Shown here: one piece after another, positions 14,025-23,474 of the stretch
Layout of the letters: each line of letters begins with the position of its first letter
Numbering within the stretch: the first letter of the stretch is position 1
Assembly: GCF_019803445.1 (NCBI RefSeq)
Contig: NZ_CP081844.1
Location: 1,996,501-2,060,500 of the forward strand
Reading direction: 5' to 3'
Length of the DNA stretch: 64,000 nucleotides
Source of the DNA: Caenibius sp. WL
GTDB lineage: Bacteria; Pseudomonadota; Alphaproteobacteria; Sphingomonadales; Sphingomonadaceae
Notes under the pieces: model-generated
Told to the model about the DNA's origin: nothing
Databases searched by the model: none
The model's input: the letters and a program-made list of their open reading frames with translations, nothing else
Program-made: the position numbers and the translations under genes

Positions 14025-16868
14025 TTATTCGCCGAAGGTGCGTTGCCACCAGCCCCGGCGTGGAGGGGAGGCCTCCGTCTCGTCGGCGGGGGTGTCCGCC
14101 GCTTCTGCGGCAGGTTCGGCGACCGCTTCCACCTGTGGGGCAGGAGCCGCTTCTTCCGCTTGTGCCGGTGCGGTTACGGTATTTTCGGTTGCCGTGGCTT
14201 CCTCGGCGGGCACGACCTTCTTGCGGCGGGTCCGCTTAGGCTTGGCCGGGGGCGTGTCTTCCGCGGCGGGGGTGGCATCCGCTTCCGGAGCGGCTGCCTC
14301 GGCAGGCGTTTCCGTGTCGGCCTTCTTGCGGCGCGTGGTGCGGCGCTTGGGCTTGACCTCCTCGACCGGGGTCTCTTCGGCAGCAGCTTCCGCCGGGGCA
14401 GCCGCAGCGGCTTCCTCATCGGTCGCCACAGCCGTTTCCTCGGCGGCGGGTTCGGCCTTCTTGCGGCGCGAGCGGCGCGGCTTGGCCGGGGTTACTTCGG
14501 CGGCTTCCGCCACTTCCGCAACCGCTACGTCCACGGTTTCCGTGGCAACGGCTTCCGCTGCTTCGGGTGCCGGCGCGAGGATATCGGCGGGTTCGCTCTC
14601 CGTGGAGGCATCCGCATCATGTTCGGCCAGGCCTTCGTCGGCTTCGCTATCCGCCTCGGTCAGTGCTTCATCGCCTTCCATCCGCTTCTTGCGGCGGCGA
14701 CCGCCACGGCGGCGGCGCTTCTTCGGGCGATCTTCGCCTTCGAGCGTATCTTCCGCCTCGTCCGATTCCCCGGCAACGTGCTCCTCTGCGTCGTTGCGGG
14801 TGTCGTCGCCATCGTCATCGGAGAGTTCGTCCCCGTCCTGCGCGTCGGTGTATTCGCCATCCTGATCGCGCCGTTTGCGGTTGCGCCCGCCACGGCGGCG
14901 GCGGCGTTTCCTGCGCGTTTCGTCGCGGTCGTCTTCGCCGCCTTGCGCTTCGAATTCCTCGTCCTCTTCCTCGACGACGTCGTCGAAATCGTCTTCAAGC
15001 ACGAGCGGTTCGAATCTCGGCGTGTTCGCGGGGCGCGGGCCGGCGCTGACAGCGCGCATTTTCGCGCCTTCGTTTTCGCCTTCGGGCAGCACTTCGACCG
15101 TCACGCCGTAGCGATCTTCAATCTCGGCCAGATCGGCGCGCTTCTGATTCAGCAGGTAGATGGCTGCTTCGGTCGAGGCATAGAGCGAGATCAGCGTGCC
15201 TTTGCCCTTGGCCGCTTCGTCCTCGATCAGGCGCAGCGCCGAAAGGCCCGCGCTGGAAGCCGTGCGGACAAGGCCCGTGCCATCACAATGCGGGCAGGCG
15301 CGGGTGGTGGCTTCGAGCACACCGGTGCGCAGGCGCTGACGGCTCATTTCCATCAGCCCGAAGCTGGAGATCCGCCCGACCTGGATACGCGCGCGATCGT
15401 GCTTGAGCGCATCCTTCATGGCCCGCTCGACCTTGCGGATGTTCGAGCTGTATTCCATGTCGATGAAGTCGATCACCACCAGGCCGGCCATGTCGCGCAG
15501 GCGCAACTGCCGCGCGATTTCCCGGGCCGCTTCGAGATTGGTGCTGAGCGCGGTCGCCTCGATCCCGTGTTCCTTGGTGGAGCGGCCCGAGTTGATATCG
15601 ATCGAAACCAGCGCCTCGGTCGGGTTGATGACGAGATAGCCGCCGGATTTGAGCTGCACCACCGGATCGTACATCGCGGTGAGCTGGTCTTCCGCGCCGA
15701 ACCGCTGGAACAGCGGCACCGGATCGGCATATTGCTTCACCCGGCGGGCATGGCTCGGCATCAGCAGCTTCATGAACTGCCGTGCGGCCTTGTAGCCTTC
15801 TTCCCCTTCGACCACGACTTCTTCGATGTCGCGGTTGTAGATGTCGCGGATGGCGCGCTTGATCAGATCGCTGTCCGAATGGATCATCGCCGGTGCGGTG
15901 GACGACAGCGTGTTGTCGCGAATTTCGTCCCACAACCGGGCGAGATAATCGAAATCGCGTTTGATTTCGGTCTTGGTGCGCTGCAGCCCGGCCGTGCGGA
16001 TGATGCAGCCCATCGATTTGGGCAGCTTGAGTTCCGCGACGATCTGCTTGAGCCGCTTGCGGTCGGCCGAACTGGAAATCTTGCGCGAAATGCCGCCGCC
16101 GTGGCTGCTGTTGGGCATCAGCACGGTATAGCGCCCGGCAAGGCTGAGATAGGAGGTGAGCGCCGCGCCCTTGTTGCCACGCTCTTCCTTGACGACCTGC
16201 ACCAGCAGAACCTGCCGCCGCTGGATGACGTCCTGAATCTTGTAGCGGCGGCGCAGCGCCATCCGCCGTGCGCGCAGTTCTTCCGCTTCCTTCGAACGGG
16301 CGCGGCCCTGGCGCCGCCCACGGCCGCGCCCGCGCGACCGTTCGTCACGGCCATCGTCCGCCTGCGCTTCGTCCGCCGCACCGTCTTCGTCGTCGACAGA
16401 GGATTCGTCGCCGAGATCGCCGTCGACGAGGCCGCCTTCGATAGTCGCGACGTCGTCCTTCTCTGACGTGTCGATTTCCTCGATACCGTCATCGCCGGCG
16501 AATTCGTCCATCAGGCCGCCGTTGTCGTCGAAGCCGTCGTTTTCCTCCTCCGCGGCGCGCAGGCGCTCTTCTTCTTCGGCGGCGGCGGCTTCTTCGGCCA
16601 GCAACGCTTCACGGTCTTCACGCGGAATCTGGTAATAGTCGGGATGAATTTCGCTGAAGGCCAGAAAGCCGTGGCGGTTGCCGCCGAAATCGACGAAGGC
16701 CGCCTGCAACGAGGGTTCTACCCGGGTGACTTTGGCGAGATAGATATTGCCTTTGATCTGCTTCTTGTCAGCCGATTCAAAGTCGAATTCTTCAATACGA
16801 TTGCCTTTGAGCACCGCCACCCGGGTTTCTTCCGGGTGGCGCGCATCGATCAGCATGCGCGTGGTCAT
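14025..16868 (-). CDS. rne: Ribonuclease E/G family endoribonuclease
   Basis: A 947-residue RNase E that should cleave single-stranded AU-rich RNA and scaffold a degradosome. An S1 domain begins near residue 35 and is interrupted by a very acidic/alanine insertion and a further acidic stretch (about 85-200). The catalytic DNase-I-like core includes VSIDINSGRST and VVIDFIDM with its metal-binding aspartates. The Zn-link motif CPHC is at residues 525-528. The last ~300 residues are low-complexity, with alternating acidic stretches and Arg/Lys clusters (RRRRRGGRNRKRR; three KPxR...RRKK blocks), and end in RRGWWQRTFGE. The ATG at 16868 has GGAG upstream. Confidence 0.95.
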   Translation of the reverse strand: MTTRMLIDARHPEETRVAVLKGNRIEEFDFESADKKQIKGNIYLAKVTRVEPSLQAAFVDFGGNRHGFLAFSEIHPDYYQIPREDREALLAEEAAAAEEEERLRAAEEENDGFDDNGGLMDEFAGDDGIEEIDTSEKDDVATIEGGLVDGDLGDESSVDDEDGAADEAQADDGRDERSRGRGRGRRQGRARSKEAEELRARRMALRRRYKIQDVIQRRQVLLVQVVKEERGNKGAALTSYLSLAGRYTVLMPNSSHGGGISRKISSSADRKRLKQIVAELKLPKSMGCIIRTAGLQRTKTEIKRDFDYLARLWDEIRDNTLSSTAPAMIHSDSDLIKRAIRDIYNRDIEEVVVEGEEGYKAARQFMKLLMPSHARRVKQYADPVPLFQRFGAEDQLTAMYDPVVQLKSGGYLVINPTEALVSIDINSGRSTKEHGIEATALSTNLEAAREIARQLRLRDMAGLVVIDFIDMEYSSNIRKVERAMKDALKHDRARIQVGRISSFGLMEMSRQRLRTGVLEATTRACPHCDGTGLVRTASSAGLSALRLIEDEAAKGKGTLISLYASTEAAIYLLNQKRADLAEIEDRYGVTVEVLPEGENEGAKMRAVSAGPRPANTPRFEPLVLEDDFDDVVEEEDEEFEAQGGEDDRDETRRKRRRRRGGRNRKRRDQDGEYTDAQDGDELSDDDGDDTRNDAEEHVAGESDEAEDTLEGEDRPKKRRRRGGRRRKKRMEGDEALTEADSEADEGLAEHDADASTESEPADILAPAPEAAEAVATETVDVAVAEVAEAAEVTPAKPRRSRRKKAEPAAEETAVATDEEAAAAAPAEAAAEETPVEEVKPKRRTTRRKKADTETPAEAAAPEADATPAAEDTPPAKPKRTRRKKVVPAEEATATENTVTAPAQAEEAAPAPQVEAVAEPAAEAADTPADETEASPPRRGWWQRTFGE

Positions 16869-17178
16869 TGTGGATTCTCCAGGCGCGCCGCGTGCCAAGG
16901 CCCTTTGCAAGGGCGATGTTCAAGGCTGCGCGCGCATTAGTAGATGCCCCGCCGGGCGCAGAAAACTGGCGAGGCAGGGGATGGGAAATGAAACAATTCC
17001 CGGAATGCTTGAGCAATCCGGGAATGCGAAATGTGTCTGCCCTCATGAAATCGCGCTGGCCCATGAATTCTTGAAAGGTGCTATGCGCAGCCCGACCCGC
17101 CGCAAAAGCAGCGCCGTAAGCGGGCTGCAGCGGTCGGTGTTGGAACGGGCTTTTCATTCGGGCGTCAACCTGTGTGAA

Positions 17179-17200
17179 ACCGGCGCCAGATGGCGCCGGT
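17179..17200. promoter_or_regulatory. Strong GC-rich hairpin in the presumed rne leader
   Basis: ACCGGCGCCA and TGGCGCCGGT are exact 10-bp inverted arms with only GA between them, about 310 nt upstream of the rne start. It may be a leader stem involved in autoregulation or, read the other way, a barrier between the divergent transcripts. Confidence 0.45.
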
Positions 17201-17329
17201 CGCGATGCGGGGCGGTAGCTGCCGAATTCCCGGCGTGTTTCGCGCTGGCACCGATGTGCCGGAGCGATTCCGGATAAGGCTGGCTTGCCCCGTGCGCGGA
17301 TTGCTAGCACCGGCTTGTAAAGTCGGCAA

Positions 17330-17347
17330 CCTTATTGCGGAATAAGG
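17330..17347. promoter_or_regulatory. Palindrome upstream of the amidase gene
   Basis: CCTTATT-GCGG-AATAAGG is a perfect 7-bp inverted repeat, 48 nt before the amidase ATG, in the only AT-richer part of the divergent region. It is a candidate operator within a promoter; no cognate regulator is recognised. Confidence 0.4.
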
Positions 17348-17395
17348 CGAAATTGCACTTGTCCAACATGGTTACGGACGATTAACCCGCTGGCG

Positions 17396-18262
17396 ATGCC
17401 AACGCGTTTCCGGCTTTACCTGATCCTTGCGGTCGTTGTGGCGCTTGCCGGCGCGGTTTTGGCGTTCGGGGCGCACAGGCAGCGGATGGCGGGGCACGGC
17501 TATGTCGTGCGGTTCGAATTGCCGCAGGCCGGAAAGCGGATAGGCTTGCCGGCGATCAAGGGACCGCAGGACCCCGCGCGGCCGTTGGTGGTGATCGATG
17601 CGGGCCATGGCGGGCACGATCCCGGGGCGGCAGGCGCCGATTTTCAGGAAAAGACTCTCACGCTCGGCCTGGCCAGGGCCTTGCGGGGTCGCCTGCTGGC
17701 TGGCGGGGGTATCCGCGTGGCGCTGACCCGCGACGACGACAGATTCCTCGCCTTGGCCGAGCGGCGGGAGATCGCGCGGGCGTTGGGGGCGAGCGTGTTC
17801 CTCTCGATCCACGCCGATTCCGCCGGGGATGACCTCAATATTGCGGGCGCCACGCTCTACACGCTGGCCTCGCGGGCATCCGATGCGCTGGCGGCGCAAG
17901 TGGCGGCCCGCGAAAACCATGCCGACCGGATCAACGGGGTGACGCTCGATGGGCAAAGCGATGCGGTCAGCGCGATCCTTGTCGAGCTTTCCCAGCGGCG
18001 CGCGCGGGAGGAGGCCGGGGCGCTCGCCCGCCTGATCGTGCGGGAAGGGGAAGGGCGCCTGGCGTTCCATCCCAGCCCGCACCGTTCAGCGGCGTTTGCG
18101 GTGCTGAAATCGCCCGATGTGCCCTCGCTGCTGTTCGAAGCCGGCTATATTTCGAACCCGGACGAGGCCCGGCGTCTGGCTTCGCCCGAAGGGCAAGCGG
18201 GGTTCGCGGACGCCGTCGACAAGGCGATCCGGATCTATTTCGCGCGGCAGGCGGGAAACTGA
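17396..18262 (+). CDS. N-acetylmuramoyl-L-alanine amidase (Amidase_3)
   Basis: A 288-residue periplasmic amidase that cleaves the bond between MurNAc and L-Ala of peptidoglycan, as in daughter-cell separation. Residues 7-26 form an N-terminal membrane segment or uncleaved signal. The Amidase_3 zinc ligands are visible: His71 in DAGHGG, Glu85 in FQEKTL and His139 in SIHAD; Glu248 in FEAGYISN is the catalytic glutamate. The AMIN domain found in AmiC is absent and the protein is short. It is the first of two co-directional cell-wall genes, with PBP1A 81 nt downstream, and is divergent from rne, a layout I know from other sphingomonads. Confidence 0.92.
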   Translation: MPTRFRLYLILAVVVALAGAVLAFGAHRQRMAGHGYVVRFELPQAGKRIGLPAIKGPQDPARPLVVIDAGHGGHDPGAAGADFQEKTLTLGLARALRGRLLAGGGIRVALTRDDDRFLALAERREIARALGASVFLSIHADSAGDDLNIAGATLYTLASRASDALAAQVAARENHADRINGVTLDGQSDAVSAILVELSQRRAREEAGALARLIVREGEGRLAFHPSPHRSAAFAVLKSPDVPSLLFEAGYISNPDEARRLASPEGQAGFADAVDKAIRIYFARQAGN

Positions 18263-18343
18263 CGCGGTGTCGGGTATGAGGCGATGAATTGCGTCGCTTC
18301 TGACTGGCATAGCGTCAACCGGGCGTGCTAAGGGCGGCGCACG

Positions 18344-20875
18344 ATGGCCGACGAGACCGATTTCGAAACCGCCCGATACAGGATCCGCCGTGACGCGAAA
18401 GGCGTGTTTGCACGGTTTCACGAAGCCTTGGCCTGGGCCAAGCTGCAATGGCGCGAAAGCAGGCTTTTCCGCTGGGCCGCTATCGCTTTGGGCGCGCTGT
18501 TCGTGCTCTGGCTGGTGGTGTGGTTCACGCTGACGCGCGACCTTCCCGATGCGAAGACTTTGCTCGATTATCAGCCGCCTTTGCCGACGATGGTGCGCGG
18601 GATCGATGGCGAAATCGTTGATTCCTATGCGCGTGAACGGCGTGTCCAGCTGCAGTTCGTCGACTTCCCGCGCCCCCTGACCAATGCGTTTCTTGCCGCC
18701 GAGGACAAAACGTTCTGGTCTCATGGGGGGATCGATTACACCGGCTTCGCGGGCGCCGTGTTCGACTATGTCAGCAAGTTCGGTTCGGGACAGCGGGCCA
18801 AGGGCGGTTCGACGATCACCCAGCAGGTGGCCAAGAACATTCTGGTGGGGGACGAATATTCGATCACCCGCAAGCTGAAGGAAATGGTGCTCGCGCGCAG
18901 GATCGAGGGCGTGCTGACGAAGCAGCAGATTCTCGAACTCTATCTCAACGAAATTCCGCTCGGCCGCCAGAGCTTCGGCGTGCAGGCCGCATCGCGCGCC
19001 TATTTCGACAAGGATATCGGCGATCTGCAACTGCACGAGGCCGCGTTCCTCGCCATTCTTCCCAAGGCGCCCGAACGGTATGGCCGCGCCAAATATGCGG
19101 AACTGGCGCTGAACCGCCGCAATTTCGTGCTCAATCAGATGGCCGCCAACAAATTCATCACGCCCGCGCAGGCGGAGGAAGCCAAGGCCAAGCCACTGGG
19201 GGTCATTCCCCGCCGCATTCCCAGCAAGACGGTGGATGCCGGTTACTTCCTTGAGGAAGTGCGCCGCCAGTTGATCAAGGATTTCGGCGAGAAAGCCGAG
19301 GACGGCCCGAACAGCGTCTATGCCGGCGGGCTTTGGGTGCGCACGTCGCTCGATCCCGAATTGCAGATGGCGGCGCGCGATTCGTTGCGGGCCGGGCTGC
19401 TGCGGTTCCATGGCGGGCGCGGATGGACCGGCCCGATCGCCAAGATCGACGTTTCCAAAGGCAATTGGCACAGCCAGCTCGCCAGTTCCTACCTTGGGAT
19501 CAATTATCAGAACTGGCGCGTCGGGGTCGTCATCAGCCGCAATGGCGGTTCTGCCCGGATCGGCTTCGTCGATGGCAAGGATTATCCGTTGACCGGCCTG
19601 CCCGACGCCTTGCGCGCGGGGGATGTGGTCGTCGCCTCACCGGATGGCGGCGCATACAGGGTGCGTTCCATTCCCGAAGTGTCCGGCGGCTTCTTGGCGC
19701 AGGACCCCAACAATGGCCGGGTTCTGGCGGTGCAGGGCGGCTTCGATTCCCGCCTCGGCGCGTTCAATCGCGCGACTCAGGCGATGCGGCAGCCCGGTTC
19801 GACCATCAAGCCTTTCGTCTATGCGACGGGCCTCGATTTCGGGCTGACCCCGGCCTCCATGGTCTCCGATGGCGCATTCTGCGTCTTTCAGGGCACCCGG
19901 GGCGAAAAGTGCTTCCGCAATTTCAGCGGCGGCGGCGGCGGTGAGCACACCATGCGCTGGGGCCTTGAACAGTCGCGCAACCTGATGACGATCCATATCG
20001 CCAACGATGCCGGGATGGGCAATGTCATCCGCACGTTCGACAAGGTGGGGATCGGCGAATACAAACCTTATCTCTCCTTCGCGCTCGGCGCGGGCGAGAC
20101 GACGGTGATGAAGATGGTCAACGCCTATTCGGCGCTCGCCAATCAGGGGCGGCAGTTCGATCCCACGCTGATCGATTATGTGCAGGATCGCCAAGGCAAA
20201 GTGATCTGGCGCGCGGACAAGCGCAAATGCACCGGCTGCAACATGCGGGAATGGGACGGCAAGCCGATGCCGCGCTTCGCCGCGCGGGGCAAGCAGGTGC
20301 TCGATCCGCGCACGGCCTATCAGGTGGTCCATATGCTGGAAGGTGTGGTCCAGCGCGGTACGGCGGTTTCCCTGCGCGATCTCAAATTGCCGCTGTTCGG
20401 CAAGACGGGGACGACCTCCGGTCCGACGGATGTCTGGTTCGTGGGCGGTTCGCCCGATATCGTGGCGGGCGTCTATCTCGGATACGATCGGCCGCGCAGC
20501 CTTGGCGGCGGCGCGCAGGGCGGGCGCCACGCGGCCCCGATTTTCAAGCAGTTCGTGCAGGAAACGCGCGATCACTGGGCCGATGAACCGTTCCCGGCGC
20601 CCGCCGGTGTGCGGATGGTCCGGATCGACCGGCGTTCGGGCAAGCGGGTGTTCGGCGGATGGCCCAGCGACGATCCCAAGGCGGCGGTGATCTGGGAAGC
20701 CTTCAAGCCCGATACCGAACCGCGCCGCAGCACCCGTCAGGACGAAGTCGACGCGATGCGCGAAGAAATCCTCACGCTCATCCGCCGTGGGCGGCAGGCG
20801 GAAGCCCAGCGCAGGGCGCAGCCGCGCGGCGAACAGCCGGGTAATTTCGTGGAACAGCAGGGCGGACTCTATTAG
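18344..20875 (+). CDS. mrcA: Penicillin-binding protein 1A (class A PBP)
   Basis: An 843-residue bifunctional peptidoglycan glycosyltransferase/transpeptidase. One TM helix lies near residues 43-66. The GT51 domain has the catalytic Glu120 in AAEDKTFWSHGG and the GGSTITQQVAKN motif. The transpeptidase domain has the SxxK motif with Ser486 and Lys489 (PGSTIKPF), SRN further on, and KTG starting at Lys687 (FGKTGTT). An OB-like insertion lies between the two domains, as in PBP1A. The C-terminal ~100 residues are basic and glutamine/arginine-rich. It follows the amidase gene, so cell-wall synthesis and cleavage genes are paired. Confidence 0.95.
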   Translation: MADETDFETARYRIRRDAKGVFARFHEALAWAKLQWRESRLFRWAAIALGALFVLWLVVWFTLTRDLPDAKTLLDYQPPLPTMVRGIDGEIVDSYARERRVQLQFVDFPRPLTNAFLAAEDKTFWSHGGIDYTGFAGAVFDYVSKFGSGQRAKGGSTITQQVAKNILVGDEYSITRKLKEMVLARRIEGVLTKQQILELYLNEIPLGRQSFGVQAASRAYFDKDIGDLQLHEAAFLAILPKAPERYGRAKYAELALNRRNFVLNQMAANKFITPAQAEEAKAKPLGVIPRRIPSKTVDAGYFLEEVRRQLIKDFGEKAEDGPNSVYAGGLWVRTSLDPELQMAARDSLRAGLLRFHGGRGWTGPIAKIDVSKGNWHSQLASSYLGINYQNWRVGVVISRNGGSARIGFVDGKDYPLTGLPDALRAGDVVVASPDGGAYRVRSIPEVSGGFLAQDPNNGRVLAVQGGFDSRLGAFNRATQAMRQPGSTIKPFVYATGLDFGLTPASMVSDGAFCVFQGTRGEKCFRNFSGGGGGEHTMRWGLEQSRNLMTIHIANDAGMGNVIRTFDKVGIGEYKPYLSFALGAGETTVMKMVNAYSALANQGRQFDPTLIDYVQDRQGKVIWRADKRKCTGCNMREWDGKPMPRFAARGKQVLDPRTAYQVVHMLEGVVQRGTAVSLRDLKLPLFGKTGTTSGPTDVWFVGGSPDIVAGVYLGYDRPRSLGGGAQGGRHAAPIFKQFVQETRDHWADEPFPAPAGVRMVRIDRRSGKRVFGGWPSDDPKAAVIWEAFKPDTEPRRSTRQDEVDAMREEILTLIRRGRQAEAQRRAQPRGEQPGNFVEQQGGLY

Positions 20876-20932
20876 AAGACGCCTCCTCGTGACATACTGG
20901 ACAGCATGTGTTGCACGAGTCATGGTGACATC

Positions 20933-21469
20933 ATGAAACGCCTGTCTGCTTTCCTCTGCGCCCTCGGGCTGTTCGGTACGCCTGCCATGGCCGCTTTGCC
21001 GGTCGGCGCTCAGGCGCCCGCTTTTGTCACGAAAGGGGCGCTTGCGGGCAAGGATTTCACTTTCAATCTCAGGGCCGCCCTGGCCAAAGGGCCGGTGGTC
21101 CTCTATTTTTATCCCAAGGCCTTCACGCAGGGGTGCACGCTGGAAGCGCACGCTTTCGCCGAAGCGATGCCGGAATTTCGCGCGGCGGGCGCGCAGGTGG
21201 TGGGGCTGTCGGCGGACGATCTTCCGACCTTGCGCCGTTTCTCCACCGAAGCCTGCCGGGATGCGTTTCCGGTGGCGGTCGCCAACGCGGCGACGATTAG
21301 GGCCTATGATGTCGCCCTGACACGCAATGGCGCGCAAACCGGGATGACGGACCGGACCTCCTACGTCATCGGCCGGAACGGACGCGTGGTCATGGTTCAT
21401 TCCGATCTGGACTGGCGAGAGCATGTCAAGCTGACGCTTGCAGCGGTGAAAACGCTCAAGACCAAATAG
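20933..21469 (+). CDS. Exported Bcp/AhpC-type peroxiredoxin
   Basis: A 178-residue thioredoxin-fold peroxiredoxin with a cleavable signal peptide (MKRLSAFLCALGLFG, cleavage after AMA near residue 20), so it acts in the periplasm. FTQGCTLEA places the peroxidatic Cys68 in the Bcp/PrxQ-like motif (usually TPGCT); Cys108 in TEACRDAFP is a candidate resolving cysteine. It would reduce hydroperoxides outside the cytoplasm. The ATG at 20933 was chosen over 20906 because it gives a clean signal peptide and has a GGTGA-like sequence upstream. It is a stand-alone gene between PBP1A and prfB. Confidence 0.83.
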   Translation: MKRLSAFLCALGLFGTPAMAALPVGAQAPAFVTKGALAGKDFTFNLRAALAKGPVVLYFYPKAFTQGCTLEAHAFAEAMPEFRAAGAQVVGLSADDLPTLRRFSTEACRDAFPVAVANAATIRAYDVALTRNGAQTGMTDRTSYVIGRNGRVVMVHSDLDWREHVKLTLAAVKTLKTK

Positions 21470-21580
21470 GCGCTTGCATCGGCCTGCACTGGCGGGCAGG
21501 GGCGGCGAATTGTCGCACCCACTTTCGCAAATCCCGCACCTCAGCTAAGCGGGCCCCGATACTGACGGAGTTGAACAGCC

Positions 21581-22708
21581 ATGCGTGCCGAAGGGCAGGC
21601 CCAAATAGATCGCATCGAAGCCGCTCTGGCTCTGGTTCGCCGGTCGCTCGACTGGGACCGCGCCTTGCGTCGTCTCGATGAGTTGAACGCGCGCGTTGAA
21701 GACCCGACCTTGTGGGACGATCCCAAACAGGCGGAAGCGATCATGCGCGAACGGCGGCGGCTCGAAGGATCGATCGGCACGGTCAACGAGATCGGGCAGG
21801 AAATGGCCGATGCCATCGAATTCATCGAAATGGGCGAGGCCGAGGGTGACGATGCGGTGGTCGAGGAAGGCCTGGCCACGCTTGAAAAGCTCGCGCAGCG
21901 GGCCGACGCCGACAAAGTGCAGGCCTTACTGTCGGGCGAAGCGGACGCGAACGACACCTATCTCGAAATCCACGCCGGCGCGGGCGGCACCGAAAGCCAG
22001 GACTGGGCCGAAATGCTGCAGCGGATGTACACCCGCTGGGCGGAACGGCGCGGGTACAAGGTGGAACTGGTCGATTATCATGCCGGTGAACAGGCGGGTA
22101 TCAAATCCGCCACGCTGCTGCTCAAAGGCGAAAACGCCTATGGCTATGCCAAGACCGAAAGCGGCGTGCATCGTCTGGTGCGGATCAGCCCCTATGACAG
22201 TTCGGCGCGCCGTCATACGAGCTTCAGCTCGATCTGGGTCTATCCCGTGATCGACGACGATATCGATATCGATATCAACCCCGCCGATCTCCGGATCGAC
22301 ACCTATCGCGCATCGGGCGCGGGCGGGCAGCACGTGAACACCACCGATTCCGCCGTGCGCATCACGCACGGGCCGAGCGGCATCATTGTGGCCAGCCAGA
22401 TCGACCGTTCGCAGCACAAGAACCGCGAAATCGCGATGAACATGCTGAAGGCGCGGCTGTTCGAAGAGGAAATGCGCAAGCGCGAAGAAGCGGCCAGCGC
22501 GGAACATGCTTCCAAGACCGATATCGGTTGGGGGCACCAGATCCGTTCCTACGTTCTGCAGCCTTACCAGATGGTCAAGGACCTGCGGACCGGTGTGACT
22601 TCCACCAGCCCCGACGATGTGCTCGACGGTGAACTCGACGAGTTCATGGCCGCGGCGCTGGCCCAGCGGGTGACGGGCGAAGCTGTCGAGGTCGAGGACG
22701 TCGAGTGA
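21581..22708 (+). CDS. prfB: Peptide chain release factor 2
   Basis: A 375-residue RF2 that recognises UGA and UAA and triggers peptide release. The catalytic GGQ is at residues 248-250 (SGAGGQHVN). The tripeptide anticodon is SPY at 203-205 instead of SPF in Escherichia coli, a change I associate with alphaproteobacteria. The gene is one continuous frame with a complete N terminus, so the autoregulatory +1 frameshift of many prfB genes is absent. GGAG lies about 10 nt before the ATG. Its GTGA end overlaps the start of the next gene. Confidence 0.95.
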   Translation: MRAEGQAQIDRIEAALALVRRSLDWDRALRRLDELNARVEDPTLWDDPKQAEAIMRERRRLEGSIGTVNEIGQEMADAIEFIEMGEAEGDDAVVEEGLATLEKLAQRADADKVQALLSGEADANDTYLEIHAGAGGTESQDWAEMLQRMYTRWAERRGYKVELVDYHAGEQAGIKSATLLLKGENAYGYAKTESGVHRLVRISPYDSSARRHTSFSSIWVYPVIDDDIDIDINPADLRIDTYRASGAGGQHVNTTDSAVRITHGPSGIIVASQIDRSQHKNREIAMNMLKARLFEEEMRKREEAASAEHASKTDIGWGHQIRSYVLQPYQMVKDLRTGVTSTSPDDVLDGELDEFMAAALAQRVTGEAVEVEDVE

Positions 22709-23448
22709 TACCGGCCCGCGCCCTTTGCGCTGCGGCATTGTTGTCCCTGGCTGCCTGTCAGCCAGCGGACGAGAATGCCGACCGCGCGGAGACATCGCGG
22801 GATTTCCCACGGGCGGATCGCCCGGTCTCCCAGGCCGGTAACACCGGCGCCACATCGGAACAGGCGCGCGATGACCGGCGCGAGGCGACCACGGTGATGG
22901 ACCTCGCCCGCATCAGCAAGGGGATGAGCATTGCCGATATCGGCGCGGGGGAAGGGTACTATACCGTTCGTCTGGCCGAACGGGTCGGGCCGCGCGGGCG
23001 TGTTCTGGGGCAGGACATCGATCAAGCCGCGTTGAAGAAGCTCGGCGCCCGGGTGGAGCGCGAACGGCTCGACAATGTTTCGATCAAGCATGGCGAACCG
23101 GACGATCCGCAATTGCCGGAAAACAGCTTCGACCGGATTTTTCTCGTGCACATGTATCACGAAGTGGCCGAGCCTTACGCCTTTCTCTGGCGGTTGCGCC
23201 CGGCGCTGCGCGCTGGCGGGCAGGTGATCGTGGTCGATGTCGACCGGCCGACCGATCAGCATGGAATCGATCCGCATCTGCTGTTCTGTGAATTTTCGAG
23301 CGTCGGCTTCCGTCTGGTTGAATTTGTTCGCAAGCCGGAACTGGCAGGGTATTATGCGCAGTTCGAAGCGACGGGAAAATCGCCCGCGCCGAAAGATATA
23401 GTCCCCTGTCGCCAATCCGGCGTCGTGAAAAATGCTACAGCCGCCTGA
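22705..23448 (+). CDS. Putative lipoprotein with SAM-methyltransferase fold
   Basis: A 247-residue protein that starts with GTG inside the prfB stop (GTGA). Residues 1-18 look like a lipoprotein signal peptide with lipobox LAAC and Cys18-Gln-Pro. After a polar linker, a class I methyltransferase fold begins: [20 protein letters not shown] (motif I), GQDID (motif II) and [12 protein letters not shown]-adenosylmethionine is not known to be available in the periplasm, so either the signal is not used, the fold binds something else, or the start is wrong. Related proteins are usually annotated simply as methyltransferases. No substrate can be named. Confidence 0.7.
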   Translation: MIPARALCAAALLSLAACQPADENADRAETSRDFPRADRPVSQAGNTGATSEQARDDRREATTVMDLARISKGMSIADIGAGEGYYTVRLAERVGPRGRVLGQDIDQAALKKLGARVERERLDNVSIKHGEPDDPQLPENSFDRIFLVHMYHEVAEPYAFLWRLRPALRAGGQVIVVDVDRPTDQHGIDPHLLFCEFSSVGFRLVEFVRKPELAGYYAQFEATGKSPAPKDIVPCRQSGVVKNATAA

Positions 23449-23474
23449 CGCGGCTCGTTTGGTTAGGAAAGAGA

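Larger units (their letters stand above)
16869..17395. other. 527-nt divergent region: rne leader and amidase promoter
   Basis: No convincing gene lies here. The region separates the rne ATG from the divergent amidase ATG. It contains a strong perfect hairpin (17179-17200) and a second palindrome (17330-17347) close to the amidase. RNase E genes usually have long 5' leaders through which RNase E adjusts its own mRNA level, so most of this region may be transcribed leader. Promoter boxes could not be assigned with confidence. Confidence 0.5.

Noticed and set aside
13992-16466. 824-codon open frame antisense to rne
   Set aside because: It mirrors the low-complexity RNase E sequence; rne has complete catalytic and Zn-link motifs, a start with ribosome-binding site and a matching terminator.
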